In this document: piece after piece, positions 52,319 through 61,247 of the stretch | How the letters are laid out: each line of letters starts with the position of its first letter | Position numbering within the stretch: position 1 is the first letter of the stretch | Assembly: GCF_024594815.1 (NCBI RefSeq) | Contig: NZ_JANJOU010000015.1 | Location: 1-64,000, forward strand | Reading direction: 5' to 3' | Length of the DNA: 64,000 nt | Source of the DNA: Roseomonas populi | GTDB taxonomy: Bacteria > Pseudomonadota > Alphaproteobacteria > Acetobacterales > Acetobacteraceae | The notes under the pieces: generated by a model | Database searches by the model: none | Told to the model about the DNA's origin: nothing | The model's input: only the letters and a program-made list of their open reading frames with translations | Translations under genes and position numbers: made by a program

Positions 52319-55300
52319 TTGAACGATCAGGACGCCGCCGGGGCAGCCGCGCCCACCGAGGCCGCGCCCCTGGCGGTGGTCGGGCTCGGGGTCGCGGCCG
52401 CGACCTTCCAATCCCTGCTGCGCCTGTTCTCCCTGATGCCGCGGGAGAGCGGCGCGGCTTTCGTCATCGTCTCGGAGTCGAAGGAGGCGATCGACACGGC
52501 CGCCCTCGTCGGGGCGCTGAACGCGGGCGGCGGCCCCCCTGCCCGCTTGGCGGCGGATGGGGACCGCCTGGCGGCGGACCAGCTCTACGTGGCGCCCGTC
52601 GGGGTGATGACGACGATCGAGGACGGGCATCTCCGCATCACCCCCGCCGAGGAACGGCCCGGGCATCGCGGCACGGTGGACACCTTCCTCATCTCCCTCG
52701 CCGAGGAGCAGCGGGAGGCGGCGGTCACGATCCTGCTGGAGAGCATGCCGGATGCGGGCAGCATCGGCGTGGCCCGGCTCAAGGCCTGCGGCGGCCTGAT
52801 CCTGGCGGAGAGAGACGAGGCGGAGGAGGACAAGGCGAAGGCGGGCGAGGATATGGGGGCGGCGGCCATGGCCGACCTGTACCTGCCCCTGCCGGAGATT
52901 CCGCGGCGCCTCCTCTCCCTCGTCTCCTACCTGCGCGAGGTGGAAGGGCCGCAGGGGGACCGGGCGGCGCTGCGGGACGGCGAGAGCCGGCTGCCCGCCA
53001 TCGCCACTATTCTCCGCAACCGCACGGGCCACGACTTCCACGGCTACAAGGCCAATACCTTCCTGCGCCGCATCCAGCGCCGGATGCACGTGCTGCGGCT
53101 CGACGCGCTGGACGATTACGTAGCACGACTGCGCGAGGACCCGGATGAAGCGCAGAACCTCTTCGAGGACCTGCTGATCGGCGTGACCCAGTTCTTCCGC
53201 GACCCCGCCGAGTTTGCGGTGCTGGAGGAGCGGGTCATCCCCGGCATGCTGGAGGGCAAGGGGGCGGGGGACACGATCCGCGTCTGGGTGCTGGGCTGCG
53301 CGACGGGGGAGGAGGCCTATTCCCTGGCGATGCTGCTGCGCGAGGCGATCGGGCGGATGGATGCGCCGCCGCACGTGCAGATCTTCGCCACCGACATCGA
53401 CGCGCGGGCCCTGACGGTGGCGCGCACCGGGCGCTACCCGCAATCCATCGAGAAGGACGTGCCGCCGGAGCGCCTGGCGCGCTGGTTCGTCCGGGAAGGC
53501 GGCACCTACGCCATCCACAAGGACCTGCGGGAGATGTGCATCTTCTCCGCGCACAACGTCATCAAGGACGCGCCCTTCTCCCGCACCGACCTGATCTCCT
53601 GCCGCAACCTGCTGATCTACCTGAACGCGGAGCTGCAGGAGCGCGTGATCCCGCTGTTCCATTTCTCCCTGCGGCCGGGTGGTCACCTCTTTCTCGGCCC
53701 GTCGGAGAACGTGACGCGGCACGGCAAGCTCTTCCAACCCGTGGACCGCAAGCACCGGATCTTCCGCCGGCAGGAGACGGCGACGCGGGTACTGCCGGAA
53801 TTCCCGCTGACCGCGCGCGCGGAGATCCGCCGCGCCGGGGGAGAGGCGGACCCGTCAGCCCGGGCGGTGCCGGGCATCAATCTCAGCCGCCGGGCCGAGC
53901 GCGCGGTGGAACGGCACGCGCCCGCCTACGTCGTTATCGATTCCGAGTACCAGGTGCTGAACTTTTCCGGCCGCACCGGGCCCTTCCTGGACCCGAGCAC
54001 CGGCGTGGCCAACCTGAACCTGCTGAACCTCGTGCATCGCGACCTGCGGCTGGACCTGCGGGCGGCGCTACTGCGCGCAGGGGCCGAGCGCCGGACCGTC
54101 CGGATCTCCTCGCTCCGCATGGGGACGGAGGACGAGGCGCGCCGGGTGGGCATGACGATCGAGCCCCTGACGGAGAACTCGCAGGACCCGCCGCATTTCG
54201 TCGTCCTCTTCCATGACCTTGGGATGGATGGCGGAGAAGCGGAGGAGGCGGCGCGGAACCCGGCCATCCTGCGCGACGAGCACGTGGCACGGCTGGAGAG
54301 CGAGCTGCGCGTCACCAAGGACCGGCTGCAGGCCACGATCGAGGAGCTGGAGAGCACGAACGAGGAGCTGAAGTCCTCGAATGAGGAGTACCAGTCCATC
54401 AACGAGGAGCTGCAATCCGCCAACGAGGAGCTGGAGACCTCGAAGGAGGAGCTGCAATCCGTCAACGAGGAGCTGCAGACCGTCAACGGCGAGCTGGCGC
54501 ACCGCGTGGGCGAGCTGGCCCGGACGAACAGCGACCTGAAGAACCTGCTGGAATCCACCCAGATCGCCACGCTGTTCCTCGACAACGACCTGCGGGTGAA
54601 GAGCTTCACGCCCGGCATGTCGGAGGTGTTCCACCTCATCGACGGCGACATCGGGCGCCCGATCGCGCATCTCGCCTCCCGCGTGCCCTATCCGGAGATG
54701 GGGGACGACCTGCGGCGCGTGCTGCGGACCCTTTCTACCGTGGAGCGGCAGATCGGCCTGGGGGAGGGGCAGCGCTACCTCGTCCGCGTGCTGCCCTACC
54801 GCAGCGTGGACAACTTCATCGCCGGTGCCGTGCTCACTTTCCTGGATGTCACGGAAGCGGTGCGCGCGCAGGAGGCGCTGCGCGTCGTGCAGGATCGTGC
54901 CCGGCAGGCGATGACGGCCGCCCGCATTGCCACCTGGGACCTCGACCCGGAGAGCGGCCGCTTCACGCATTCCGAGGGCTTCGAGGAGGTCTTCGAGGCG
55001 CCGCCGCCCGCCACCCTGGCGGCCCTGCTGGGCACCGCCCACCCGGAGGACCGGGACCGCCTGGCGCTGGCCTTCGACCGGACCCTGGCACAGGGCGAGC
55101 CACTGGACGTGGACGGGCGGCTGCTGGCCGGCCGCAGGGAGCTGTGGATCCGCTTCAGCGGCGGCCGTTCCGGCGCGCGGGTACTGGGCGTTTCCCAGGA
55201 CGTGGATGCCCAGCGCCGGGCGGAGGCGCAGCGATCCCTCCTCATGGCGGAGCTGCAGCACCGCGTGAAGAACATCCTGGCCGTGGTGCGCTCCATCACC

Positions 55301-55888
55301 CGCCAATCCCTGGAGAGCGCGGAGAGCCTGGAGGAACTGCGCCTGCACCTGGGCGGCCGCATCGACAGCCTGGCGCGCACCCAGGGCCTTCTTGCCAACC
55401 GCGGCCGCGAGGGGATTACCCTGGACGGGCTGGTGCGTGACGAGTTGGCAGCGGTGCTCGGCCAGGACGGAGAGAGGGTGACCATCGAGGGGCCGCCCAT
55501 TCTGCTGAAGGACAAGGCGGCCGAGACCTTCGCCCTGGGGATCCATGAACTGTCGACGAACGCGGTGAAGTACGGCGCCCTCTCCGGCCCGGATGGGCAG
55601 CTGGGCGTGCGCTGGCGCATCCTGCACACGGGCGGTGGGGACAGGCTGGCGCTGGAATGGCAGGAAACGGGAGTGCCGGTGCTGGACGTGCGCCCCTCCC
55701 GCACGGGTTTCGGTCGCCGGCTGATCGAGCGCGGCCTGCCCTACGACCTCGGCGCCGTCACCTCGCTGGAGTTCCTGCCGGGCGGGGTGCGCTGCGCGGT
55801 GGAGCTGCCCATGGGACCACGGGTGATCGCGATGGAGCAAGAAGACGGGACGGACGCCGAGGAGGACGGGGACGATGACGCAAGCTGA
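52319..55888 (+). CDS. Hybrid CheB-like/CheR/PAS/HWE histidine kinase
   Basis: A 1,189-residue fusion. Residues about 15-190 are a CheB-like domain that has lost its catalytic triad. Residues about 225-480 are a CheR methyltransferase (TGHDFHGYKANTFLRRIQRRM, VWVLGCATGEEAYSLAML, SCRNLLIYL). A heptad coiled coil follows (about 658-737, ELESTNEELKSSNEE and repeats), then PAS domains (about 735-960) and an HWE kinase with phospho-acceptor His981 in QHRVKN, N-box HELSTNAVKYGAL and WQETG. Start is TTG with GGGTGAGG upstream. It should sense via PAS, and signal to the overlapping response regulator gene. Confidence 0.9.
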   Translation: MNDQDAAGAAAPTEAAPLAVVGLGVAAATFQSLLRLFSLMPRESGAAFVIVSESKEAIDTAALVGALNAGGGPPARLAADGDRLAADQLYVAPVGVMTTIEDGHLRITPAEERPGHRGTVDTFLISLAEEQREAAVTILLESMPDAGSIGVARLKACGGLILAERDEAEEDKAKAGEDMGAAAMADLYLPLPEIPRRLLSLVSYLREVEGPQGDRAALRDGESRLPAIATILRNRTGHDFHGYKANTFLRRIQRRMHVLRLDALDDYVARLREDPDEAQNLFEDLLIGVTQFFRDPAEFAVLEERVIPGMLEGKGAGDTIRVWVLGCATGEEAYSLAMLLREAIGRMDAPPHVQIFATDIDARALTVARTGRYPQSIEKDVPPERLARWFVREGGTYAIHKDLREMCIFSAHNVIKDAPFSRTDLISCRNLLIYLNAELQERVIPLFHFSLRPGGHLFLGPSENVTRHGKLFQPVDRKHRIFRRQETATRVLPEFPLTARAEIRRAGGEADPSARAVPGINLSRRAERAVERHAPAYVVIDSEYQVLNFSGRTGPFLDPSTGVANLNLLNLVHRDLRLDLRAALLRAGAERRTVRISSLRMGTEDEARRVGMTIEPLTENSQDPPHFVVLFHDLGMDGGEAEEAARNPAILRDEHVARLESELRVTKDRLQATIEELESTNEELKSSNEEYQSINEELQSANEELETSKEELQSVNEELQTVNGELAHRVGELARTNSDLKNLLESTQIATLFLDNDLRVKSFTPGMSEVFHLIDGDIGRPIAHLASRVPYPEMGDDLRRVLRTLSTVERQIGLGEGQRYLVRVLPYRSVDNFIAGAVLTFLDVTEAVRAQEALRVVQDRARQAMTAARIATWDLDPESGRFTHSEGFEEVFEAPPPATLAALLGTAHPEDRDRLALAFDRTLAQGEPLDVDGRLLAGRRELWIRFSGGRSGARVLGVSQDVDAQRRAEAQRSLLMAELQHRVKNILAVVRSITRQSLESAESLEELRLHLGGRIDSLARTQGLLANRGREGITLDGLVRDELAAVLGQDGERVTIEGPPILLKDKAAETFALGIHELSTNAVKYGALSGPDGQLGVRWRILHTGGGDRLALEWQETGVPVLDVRPSRTGFGRRLIERGLPYDLGAVTSLEFLPGGVRCAVELPMGPRVIAMEQEDGTDAEEDGDDDAS

Positions 55889-56249
55889 GGAACAGGCTGC
55901 ACCACTTTCCGGCCGCCAGGTGCTGGTCGTGGAGGACAAGTACCTGATCGCCGAGGATGTCTGCACCCTGGTGGAGCGGCTCGGCGGCATCGTCATGGGG
56001 CCGGTCTCGGGCGTGGAGCCGGCGCTGGACCTGCTGCGGTCCGGCCGGCCGGACCTGGCCATGCTGGACGTGAACCTGGAGGGGGAGCGCGTCTACAAGG
56101 TCTGCACAGCCCTGCAGGAGGCGGACATCCCCTTCCTCTTCATCACGGGATACGACGCCTCCGTCATCCACCCGCATTTCCGAACGGTGCCCCACCTGGA
56201 GAAGCCGATCGACGAGGCTGCCCTGCGCGAGGCCATCGCGCAGCTCTGA
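55875..56249 (+). CDS. Single-domain response regulator
   Basis: A 124-residue receiver with acidic pair Glu-Asp in VLVVEDKYLIAED, phospho-acceptor Asp65 in LAMLDVNLEG, Thr/Ser position in FLFITGYDA and Lys in LEKPI. No output domain. It overlaps the kinase gene by 14 bp, so it is almost certainly the cognate partner. Such single-domain regulators with HWE kinases often act in stress or motility circuits through protein-protein contacts. Confidence 0.92.
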   Translation: MTQAEEQAAPLSGRQVLVVEDKYLIAEDVCTLVERLGGIVMGPVSGVEPALDLLRSGRPDLAMLDVNLEGERVYKVCTALQEADIPFLFITGYDASVIHPHFRTVPHLEKPIDEAALREAIAQL

Positions 56250-56282
56250 AAATCGCGAGGGCGCTGTTCCGGTTCCTCGCTG

Positions 56283-56492
56283 GCGGTCTGTCCCGGGGAG
56301 AGGAAGAAGGAATTCTTCCTCTCCCCGGACCCCTCTCCATCATCTTCTTTTGGAAGTTGGAATCACTTCGCTGGCGGTGCGCCTCGGCTCGTGGAGCCGA
56401 GGCGACTGCGAGGGCGGGATCGGGCCGCGGTCCGGGGCCATGGCGCCCCGGGTCGGTCCCCGCGGTGGCCGGTGCGGTGCCGCCCGCGCACG
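56283..56492 (+). repeat. Modular hairpin repeat, copy K
   Basis: Between convergent genes. Hairpin 1 is a perfect 16-bp stem with GGAA loop (56293-56308/56313-56328), 44 bp past the response-regulator stop. Hairpin 2 is perfect (56380-56389/56395-56404). A third stem, CCGGGGC/GCCCCGG, pairs 56432-56438 with 56445-56451. The right part is diverged. Confidence 0.9.
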
Positions 56493-57848
56493 TCAGCCCA
56501 TCAGCCTCCGGATCATCGAGAGGGGCGCCTTCGGCGGCGGGTAGCGCAGCGTGGGATCGATCCCGGCGGGCTGGCGGAACAGGGCGCGGGGGTTGGAGAA
56601 GGCCTCGAACCCCGCCGCGCCGTGATAGCGCCCGCTGCCGCTCGGCCCCACGCCGCCGAAGGGCAGGTCCGGCACGGTGCAGTGGACGATGTGCTCGTTC
56701 ACGCAGAACCCGCCGGAGGGAAGCGCGGCGGCCACCGCCTCCGCGAAGCCGGCGTCGCGCGTGTGGACATAGAGGGCCAGCGGCGAGGCGCGGCGGGAGA
56801 GGCCGGCCAGCAGCGCGCCGCGGTCCTGCCAGGTCGCCACGGGCAGGACCGGGCCGAAGATCTCCTCCTCCAGCAGCGCCGGATCGGGGTCCAGCAGGAC
56901 CGTGGGCTGCATGTGCAGCGCGTTGTGGTCCACCCCGCCCCCGATCGCGGCGCGGCCGCGGGGCAGCATCGCCTCCAGCCGCGCCAGATGCCGCGCGTTC
57001 ACCACGCGCTGCATGCCCCGCCCGTCCTCGCCGTAGAAGCGGGCGATCGTGGCGCGCAGGGCGTCCAGCAGGGCCTCCGCCTTGCTTTCATGCACCAGCA
57101 CGTGGTTCGGGGCGAGGCAGGTCTGCCCGGCATTGAGGAACTTCGCCCAGGCGATGCGCCGCGCGGTGGGGACCGGGTCCGCATCCGCGTCCACGATGCA
57201 GGGATTGGCCCCGCCCAGTTCCAGCGTGGTGGTGGCGAGGTTGCGCGCGGCGGCCTCGGCCACCTTGCGGCCGGTCTCCGTGCTGCCGGTGAAGAAGAGG
57301 TGGTCGAAGGGCTGCGCCGTCAGCGCGGCGGCCAGCGACGGGCCGCCCTGCACCACCGCGACATGGCCGGGCGCGAAGCACCGCGCGACGAGCCGCGCCA
57401 GCACCTCCGCCGAGGCCGGCGTCACCTCCGAGGGCTTCAGCACCACCGCGTTCCCCGCCGCCACCGCGCTGACCAGCGGCACGAGGCAGAGCTGCACGGG
57501 GTAGTTCCAGGGCCCGAGGATCAGCACCGCCCCGCGCGGCTCCATCCGAAGCGCCGCGCGGCCGGGCAAGTGGAACCAGCGCCGACCGACGCGTCGCTCC
57601 CCCGCCCAGCGCGGCAGGCGCTTGAGGGCCAGCGCGATCTCCTGCCGCACCAGCAGGATCTCGGAGGTCCAGGAATCGAAGTCCGACTTGCCCAGGTCGG
57701 CCCGGAGCGCGGCCAGGATCTCCCCCTCCATCGCCTCCAGCCCGTCCCGCAATGCCTTCAGCGCGGCGATGCGCGCGGGCAGCGGGCGCGTGGCGCCGGT
57801 GGCGAAATGCGCGCGGGCGGCGTCCAGCAGGGCGGCGGCTTCGTCCAT
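56493..57848 (-). CDS. NAD(P)-dependent aldehyde dehydrogenase (coniferyl-aldehyde type)
   Basis: A 451-residue ALDH. The catalytic nucleophile is Cys244 in NAGQTCLAPNHV and the general base is Glu210 in LELGGANPCIV. FFTGSTETGRKV is the NAD site and ILGPWNYPVQL the conserved Asn region. The short length without the usual N-terminal arm and the C-terminal hydrophobic-free end fit the class 3/coniferyl aldehyde group. It oxidises aromatic or medium aliphatic aldehydes to acids. It is divergent from the isocitrate/isopropylmalate-type dehydrogenase with an 89-bp gap. Confidence 0.9.
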   Translation of the reverse strand: MDEAAALLDAARAHFATGATRPLPARIAALKALRDGLEAMEGEILAALRADLGKSDFDSWTSEILLVRQEIALALKRLPRWAGERRVGRRWFHLPGRAALRMEPRGAVLILGPWNYPVQLCLVPLVSAVAAGNAVVLKPSEVTPASAEVLARLVARCFAPGHVAVVQGGPSLAAALTAQPFDHLFFTGSTETGRKVAEAAARNLATTTLELGGANPCIVDADADPVPTARRIAWAKFLNAGQTCLAPNHVLVHESKAEALLDALRATIARFYGEDGRGMQRVVNARHLARLEAMLPRGRAAIGGGVDHNALHMQPTVLLDPDPALLEEEIFGPVLPVATWQDRGALLAGLSRRASPLALYVHTRDAGFAEAVAAALPSGGFCVNEHIVHCTVPDLPFGGVGPSGSGRYHGAAGFEAFSNPRALFRQPAGIDPTLRYPPPKAPLSMIRRLMG

Positions 57849-57937
57849 GCCCTCCCTTACCCCGCCGCGCGCCCGGAGACGATGGACGCCCCGCCCCGCC
57901 GGCCCGATACAGGCGGGGTCCGGAAGGGGAAAGTTCC

Positions 57938-58996
57938 ATGCACCTCGTCGTCCTGCCCGGGGACGGGATCGGCCCGGAGATCACGGCCGCCACCCTGGCC
58001 GTGCTGGAGGCCGCGGCCAACCGCCACGGCCTGAACATGAACCTGACCCATGAGGTGGCGGGCCATGAGAGCCTGTCCCGCCATGGCACCACAGTCCGCC
58101 CGTGCCTGCTGGAGACGGTGCAGGCGGCGGACGGGCTGCTGATGGGCCCCATGTCCACTTACGACTACCTCGACGCGGGCAAGGGCGGCATCAACCCCTC
58201 CGGTTATTTCCGCAAAAGGCTGGACCTCTTCGCCAATATCCGCCCCGCCCGCACCTATCCCGGCGTGCCCCATCCCACGCGGCACGAGTTCGACCTGATC
58301 GTGGTGCGGGAGAACACGGAGGGCTTCTACGCCGACCGCAACATGGCCAAGGGCGGCGCGGAGATGCTGGTGACGGAGGATGTCTGCATCTCCCTCCGCC
58401 GCATCACCCGCCCGGCCTGCGCCCGCATCGCGGAGGCCGCCTTCCGCCTGGCCGCCACGCGCCGGCGGAAGGTGACGGCCGTGCACAAGGCGAACGTGCT
58501 GACCATGGGCGACGGCCTGTTCCTGGAGGAGTGCCGGCGCGCCGCCGCGAACCACCCCGGCGTGGAGCTGGAGGAGGTGATCGTGGACGCCATGGCCGCG
58601 CTGCTGATCCGCGACCCGTCCCGCTTCGACGTGATCGTCACCACCAACATGTTCGGCGACATCCTCTCCGACATGACCGCCGAGCTCTCCGGCAGCATCG
58701 GCCTCGGCGGCTCCGTCAACGCCGGCACGGCGCACGCCATGGCCCAGGCCGCCCACGGCTCCGCCCCCGACATTGCCGGGCAGGACCGCGCCAATCCCCT
58801 CTCCCTGGTCCTCTCCCTCGCCCAGCTCTTGGACTGGCACGGCGAACGCCGCGGCGGGCCCGCCTACGCCCGCGCCGCGCGGTCCATCGAGGCGGCGGTG
58901 GCGGAAGCCGTGGAGGCGGGGGAACTGACCCCGGACCTGGGAGGGCGGCTCGGCACGGAGGCGCTCGGGCAGGCCGTCGCCAGGCGGGTGCGCTAG
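57938..58996 (+). CDS. Isocitrate/isopropylmalate dehydrogenase-family protein
   Basis: A 352-residue decarboxylating dehydrogenase of the beta family. The N-terminal LPGDGIGPEIT, the active-site Tyr region VRENTEGFYAD, Lys in VHKANVLTMGDG, and metal-binding Asp in TTNMFGDILSD are all visible. It could act on isocitrate, homoisocitrate, tartrate or 3-isopropylmalate. Lacking the LeuB-specific neighbourhood, I favour a catabolic hydroxy-dicarboxylate enzyme. AAGGGGAAAG precedes the ATG. Confidence 0.88.
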   Translation: MHLVVLPGDGIGPEITAATLAVLEAAANRHGLNMNLTHEVAGHESLSRHGTTVRPCLLETVQAADGLLMGPMSTYDYLDAGKGGINPSGYFRKRLDLFANIRPARTYPGVPHPTRHEFDLIVVRENTEGFYADRNMAKGGAEMLVTEDVCISLRRITRPACARIAEAAFRLAATRRRKVTAVHKANVLTMGDGLFLEECRRAAANHPGVELEEVIVDAMAALLIRDPSRFDVIVTTNMFGDILSDMTAELSGSIGLGGSVNAGTAHAMAQAAHGSAPDIAGQDRANPLSLVLSLAQLLDWHGERRGGPAYARAARSIEAAVAEAVEAGELTPDLGGRLGTEALGQAVARRVR

Positions 58997-59037
58997 GCCG
59001 GCCTCGTCCCCCTCGGCCGCGCATCCCAGGTCGGGCA

Positions 59038-61041
59038 TCACACGGGCGCCGCGTCAACCTCCCCGTCACCGGGCGGGGGGCCCGGCCTGAGCGGCACGTC
59101 CAACTCGCAGACAAGGCCGGACGGCCTCCAGCCCAGCGACAGCGTGCCGCCAAGCTGCCCCCGGACCGTGCCGTCCAGCACCCTCGTCCCGAAGCCTCGC
59201 CGCTCGGGGGATTTCTTCAAGGCGGGCCCGCCCCTCTCCGTCCAGCGCAGGCGCAACCGATCGGGCAGCCCACCCTCCACCGTCCAGTTGACCTCCACGC
59301 GCCCTTCCGGGGCCGAGAGGGCGCCGTACTTCACCGCGTTCGTGGCGAGCTCGTGGATCGCCATGGCGAGGGGCTGGGCGGCGCCGGCGGGCAGTGACAC
59401 GGGGGGACCATCGACTTCGGCCTGCGGCCCCCCGCCATCACGGTCGAGGAACCCGTCCAACTCGCCCCGCAGCAGCGTCAACAGGTCCGCACCGGACCAT
59501 TGGCGGTCGGCCAGCAGCGTCTGCGCCCGGGCCAGGGCCGCCACCCGCCCCTCGATCGCGCGCGCGTAGGTGGGCAGGTCGGGGGCACGCGTCAGCCGCA
59601 GGGCCGCCTGCACGACCGAGAGGGCGTTCTTGGCTCGGTGGTCCACCTCGCGGGACAGGAGTGCCTGCCGTTCCTCGGCCTGCTTGCGGTCCGTGATGTC
59701 GACCACGGTGCCGGAGAAGCGCTTCGGCATCCCGCCCCCGTCGTGAAGGCAGCGGCCGCGTGCGGCGACCCAGTGGACCTCGCCCCCGTCCCGGAGGAGG
59801 CGATACTCGGCCTCATATGGTTCCCCCGTTTCCAGGGTGCGCTTCATCGCGGCCTCGACGCGCGCCGCGTCCTCCGGGTGGATGACGCGCTTGAAGTCGG
59901 CGAGCGGAGCGCCGGCCGCGGCACGGTCAGGATCCACCCCGAAGAGCCGGGCGAAGCGCGCATCGGCGAAGAGGCGGTCCTGGGGGACGAGCCAGTCGTA
60001 GAGCCCGACCATGCCCGAGGCGTCGAGGGCCAGCTGCAGCCGCTCCTCGCTCTCGCGCAGGTCGGCCAGGGCCCAGGCCCGCTGCACCGCATCCCAGGTG
60101 CGCCCGGCCGCCTCCTCGACGAGCTCCGCCTCGACCCCCGTCCAATGGCGCGGCCCGCCGCTGTGGACGTAGAGGATGGCCGCCAGGCGGCCGGACCGGA
60201 TGAGGGGTGCGACGATCAGGGCACGGGTCCCGATGCTGTCCCAGGTCGGCAGGTAGGCCGGGCGGGAGGTGCGGGGGTCCGCCTGGCAGTCCTCCACCAC
60301 CAGCGTGCGCCCGGCCCGCAATTCGGCGATGACCGCCGGACCGAAGGCATCGAGGATGCGCGCCTCGCCGGCCAGGGAGGCCACGCGTCCGGCCGTCCAG
60401 TCGCGCTCGACGGAGACTACCTCGCCGGAGGCATCGATGATCCCGTAGCCGGCACGGTCCGCGCCGAGTTCCGTCCCCAGCAGTTCCGCCGCGAGGGTGG
60501 GCAGCGCGTGCGGATCGTTCAGGCCCCGGAGCGTGTCTCCGAGCCGCACGAGGAAGGCCTGCTTCCTCTCCATGAGGACCCGGCCGGTCGTCTCGGCCAC
60601 GGCGCAGTACATGCCGGCGACGCGGCCCTCCTCGTCGCGTACCGGCGAGTAGGAGAAGGTGAACCAGGTCTGCTCGTCGAATCCCCTGCGGTTCATCAGG
60701 AGCGGCAGGTCCTCGCGGTAGGTCGCCACCCCGGCCATGGCCGCCTCGATCAGCGGGAGGATGTCGGGCCAGATCTCCGCCCAGATATCGTGGAAGCGTG
60801 CCCCGAGGGCGCGCGGGTGCTTCGCGCCGAGGATCTCGGCATAGGCGTCGTTGTAGAGGAAGCCGAGCTCCGCGCCCCAGGCGACGAACATCGGGAACTT
60901 GGAGCCGAGGAGCAGCTCGACGACCGACCGGAGCCGGGGCGGCCAGCCGGCCGGATTGCCCAGGGGCGAGCTCGACCAGTCGTGCCCGCGCATCAGGGCA
61001 CCGGTCTCGCCACCGCCCGTCAGGAAGGCCGGTGCCGTCAC
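59038..61041 (-). CDS. PAS/GAF HWE-family sensor histidine kinase
   Basis: A 667-residue soluble kinase. N-terminal PAS (about 25-155, FMVAWG-like PMFVAWGAELGFLYNDAY), GAF (about 165-335), a second PAS (about 340-450, ending GTVVDITDRKQ) and an HWE catalytic core with DHRAKN, HELATNAVKYGAL and WTERGG. There is no membrane segment, so it senses cytosolic cues, possibly light or redox through PAS/GAF cofactors. It is convergent with the dehydrogenase gene 41 bp away and has no partner regulator adjacent. Confidence 0.92.
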   Translation of the reverse strand: MTAPAFLTGGGETGALMRGHDWSSSPLGNPAGWPPRLRSVVELLLGSKFPMFVAWGAELGFLYNDAYAEILGAKHPRALGARFHDIWAEIWPDILPLIEAAMAGVATYREDLPLLMNRRGFDEQTWFTFSYSPVRDEEGRVAGMYCAVAETTGRVLMERKQAFLVRLGDTLRGLNDPHALPTLAAELLGTELGADRAGYGIIDASGEVVSVERDWTAGRVASLAGEARILDAFGPAVIAELRAGRTLVVEDCQADPRTSRPAYLPTWDSIGTRALIVAPLIRSGRLAAILYVHSGGPRHWTGVEAELVEEAAGRTWDAVQRAWALADLRESEERLQLALDASGMVGLYDWLVPQDRLFADARFARLFGVDPDRAAAGAPLADFKRVIHPEDAARVEAAMKRTLETGEPYEAEYRLLRDGGEVHWVAARGRCLHDGGGMPKRFSGTVVDITDRKQAEERQALLSREVDHRAKNALSVVQAALRLTRAPDLPTYARAIEGRVAALARAQTLLADRQWSGADLLTLLRGELDGFLDRDGGGPQAEVDGPPVSLPAGAAQPLAMAIHELATNAVKYGALSAPEGRVEVNWTVEGGLPDRLRLRWTERGGPALKKSPERRGFGTRVLDGTVRGQLGGTLSLGWRPSGLVCELDVPLRPGPPPGDGEVDAAPV

Positions 61042-61247
61042 CGGATGCGCCCCATCCGGCGGTGCCGGCTGCCGCCGTGGTTGTCGTTCTTCTCGCCCAT
61101 GGGGCCTATATGCCCCCTGTGCCCGGCCCTGCCAGTCGCGGCCATCCCGTCAGGCATTCCCCATCATGCGCGCGAATGCCGGGGGCGGGTCTTCCCGCCA
61201 CGCTCCGCGCCGGCCTTGTCCTGGACCAGATCCGCCGGGTGCCCGCC

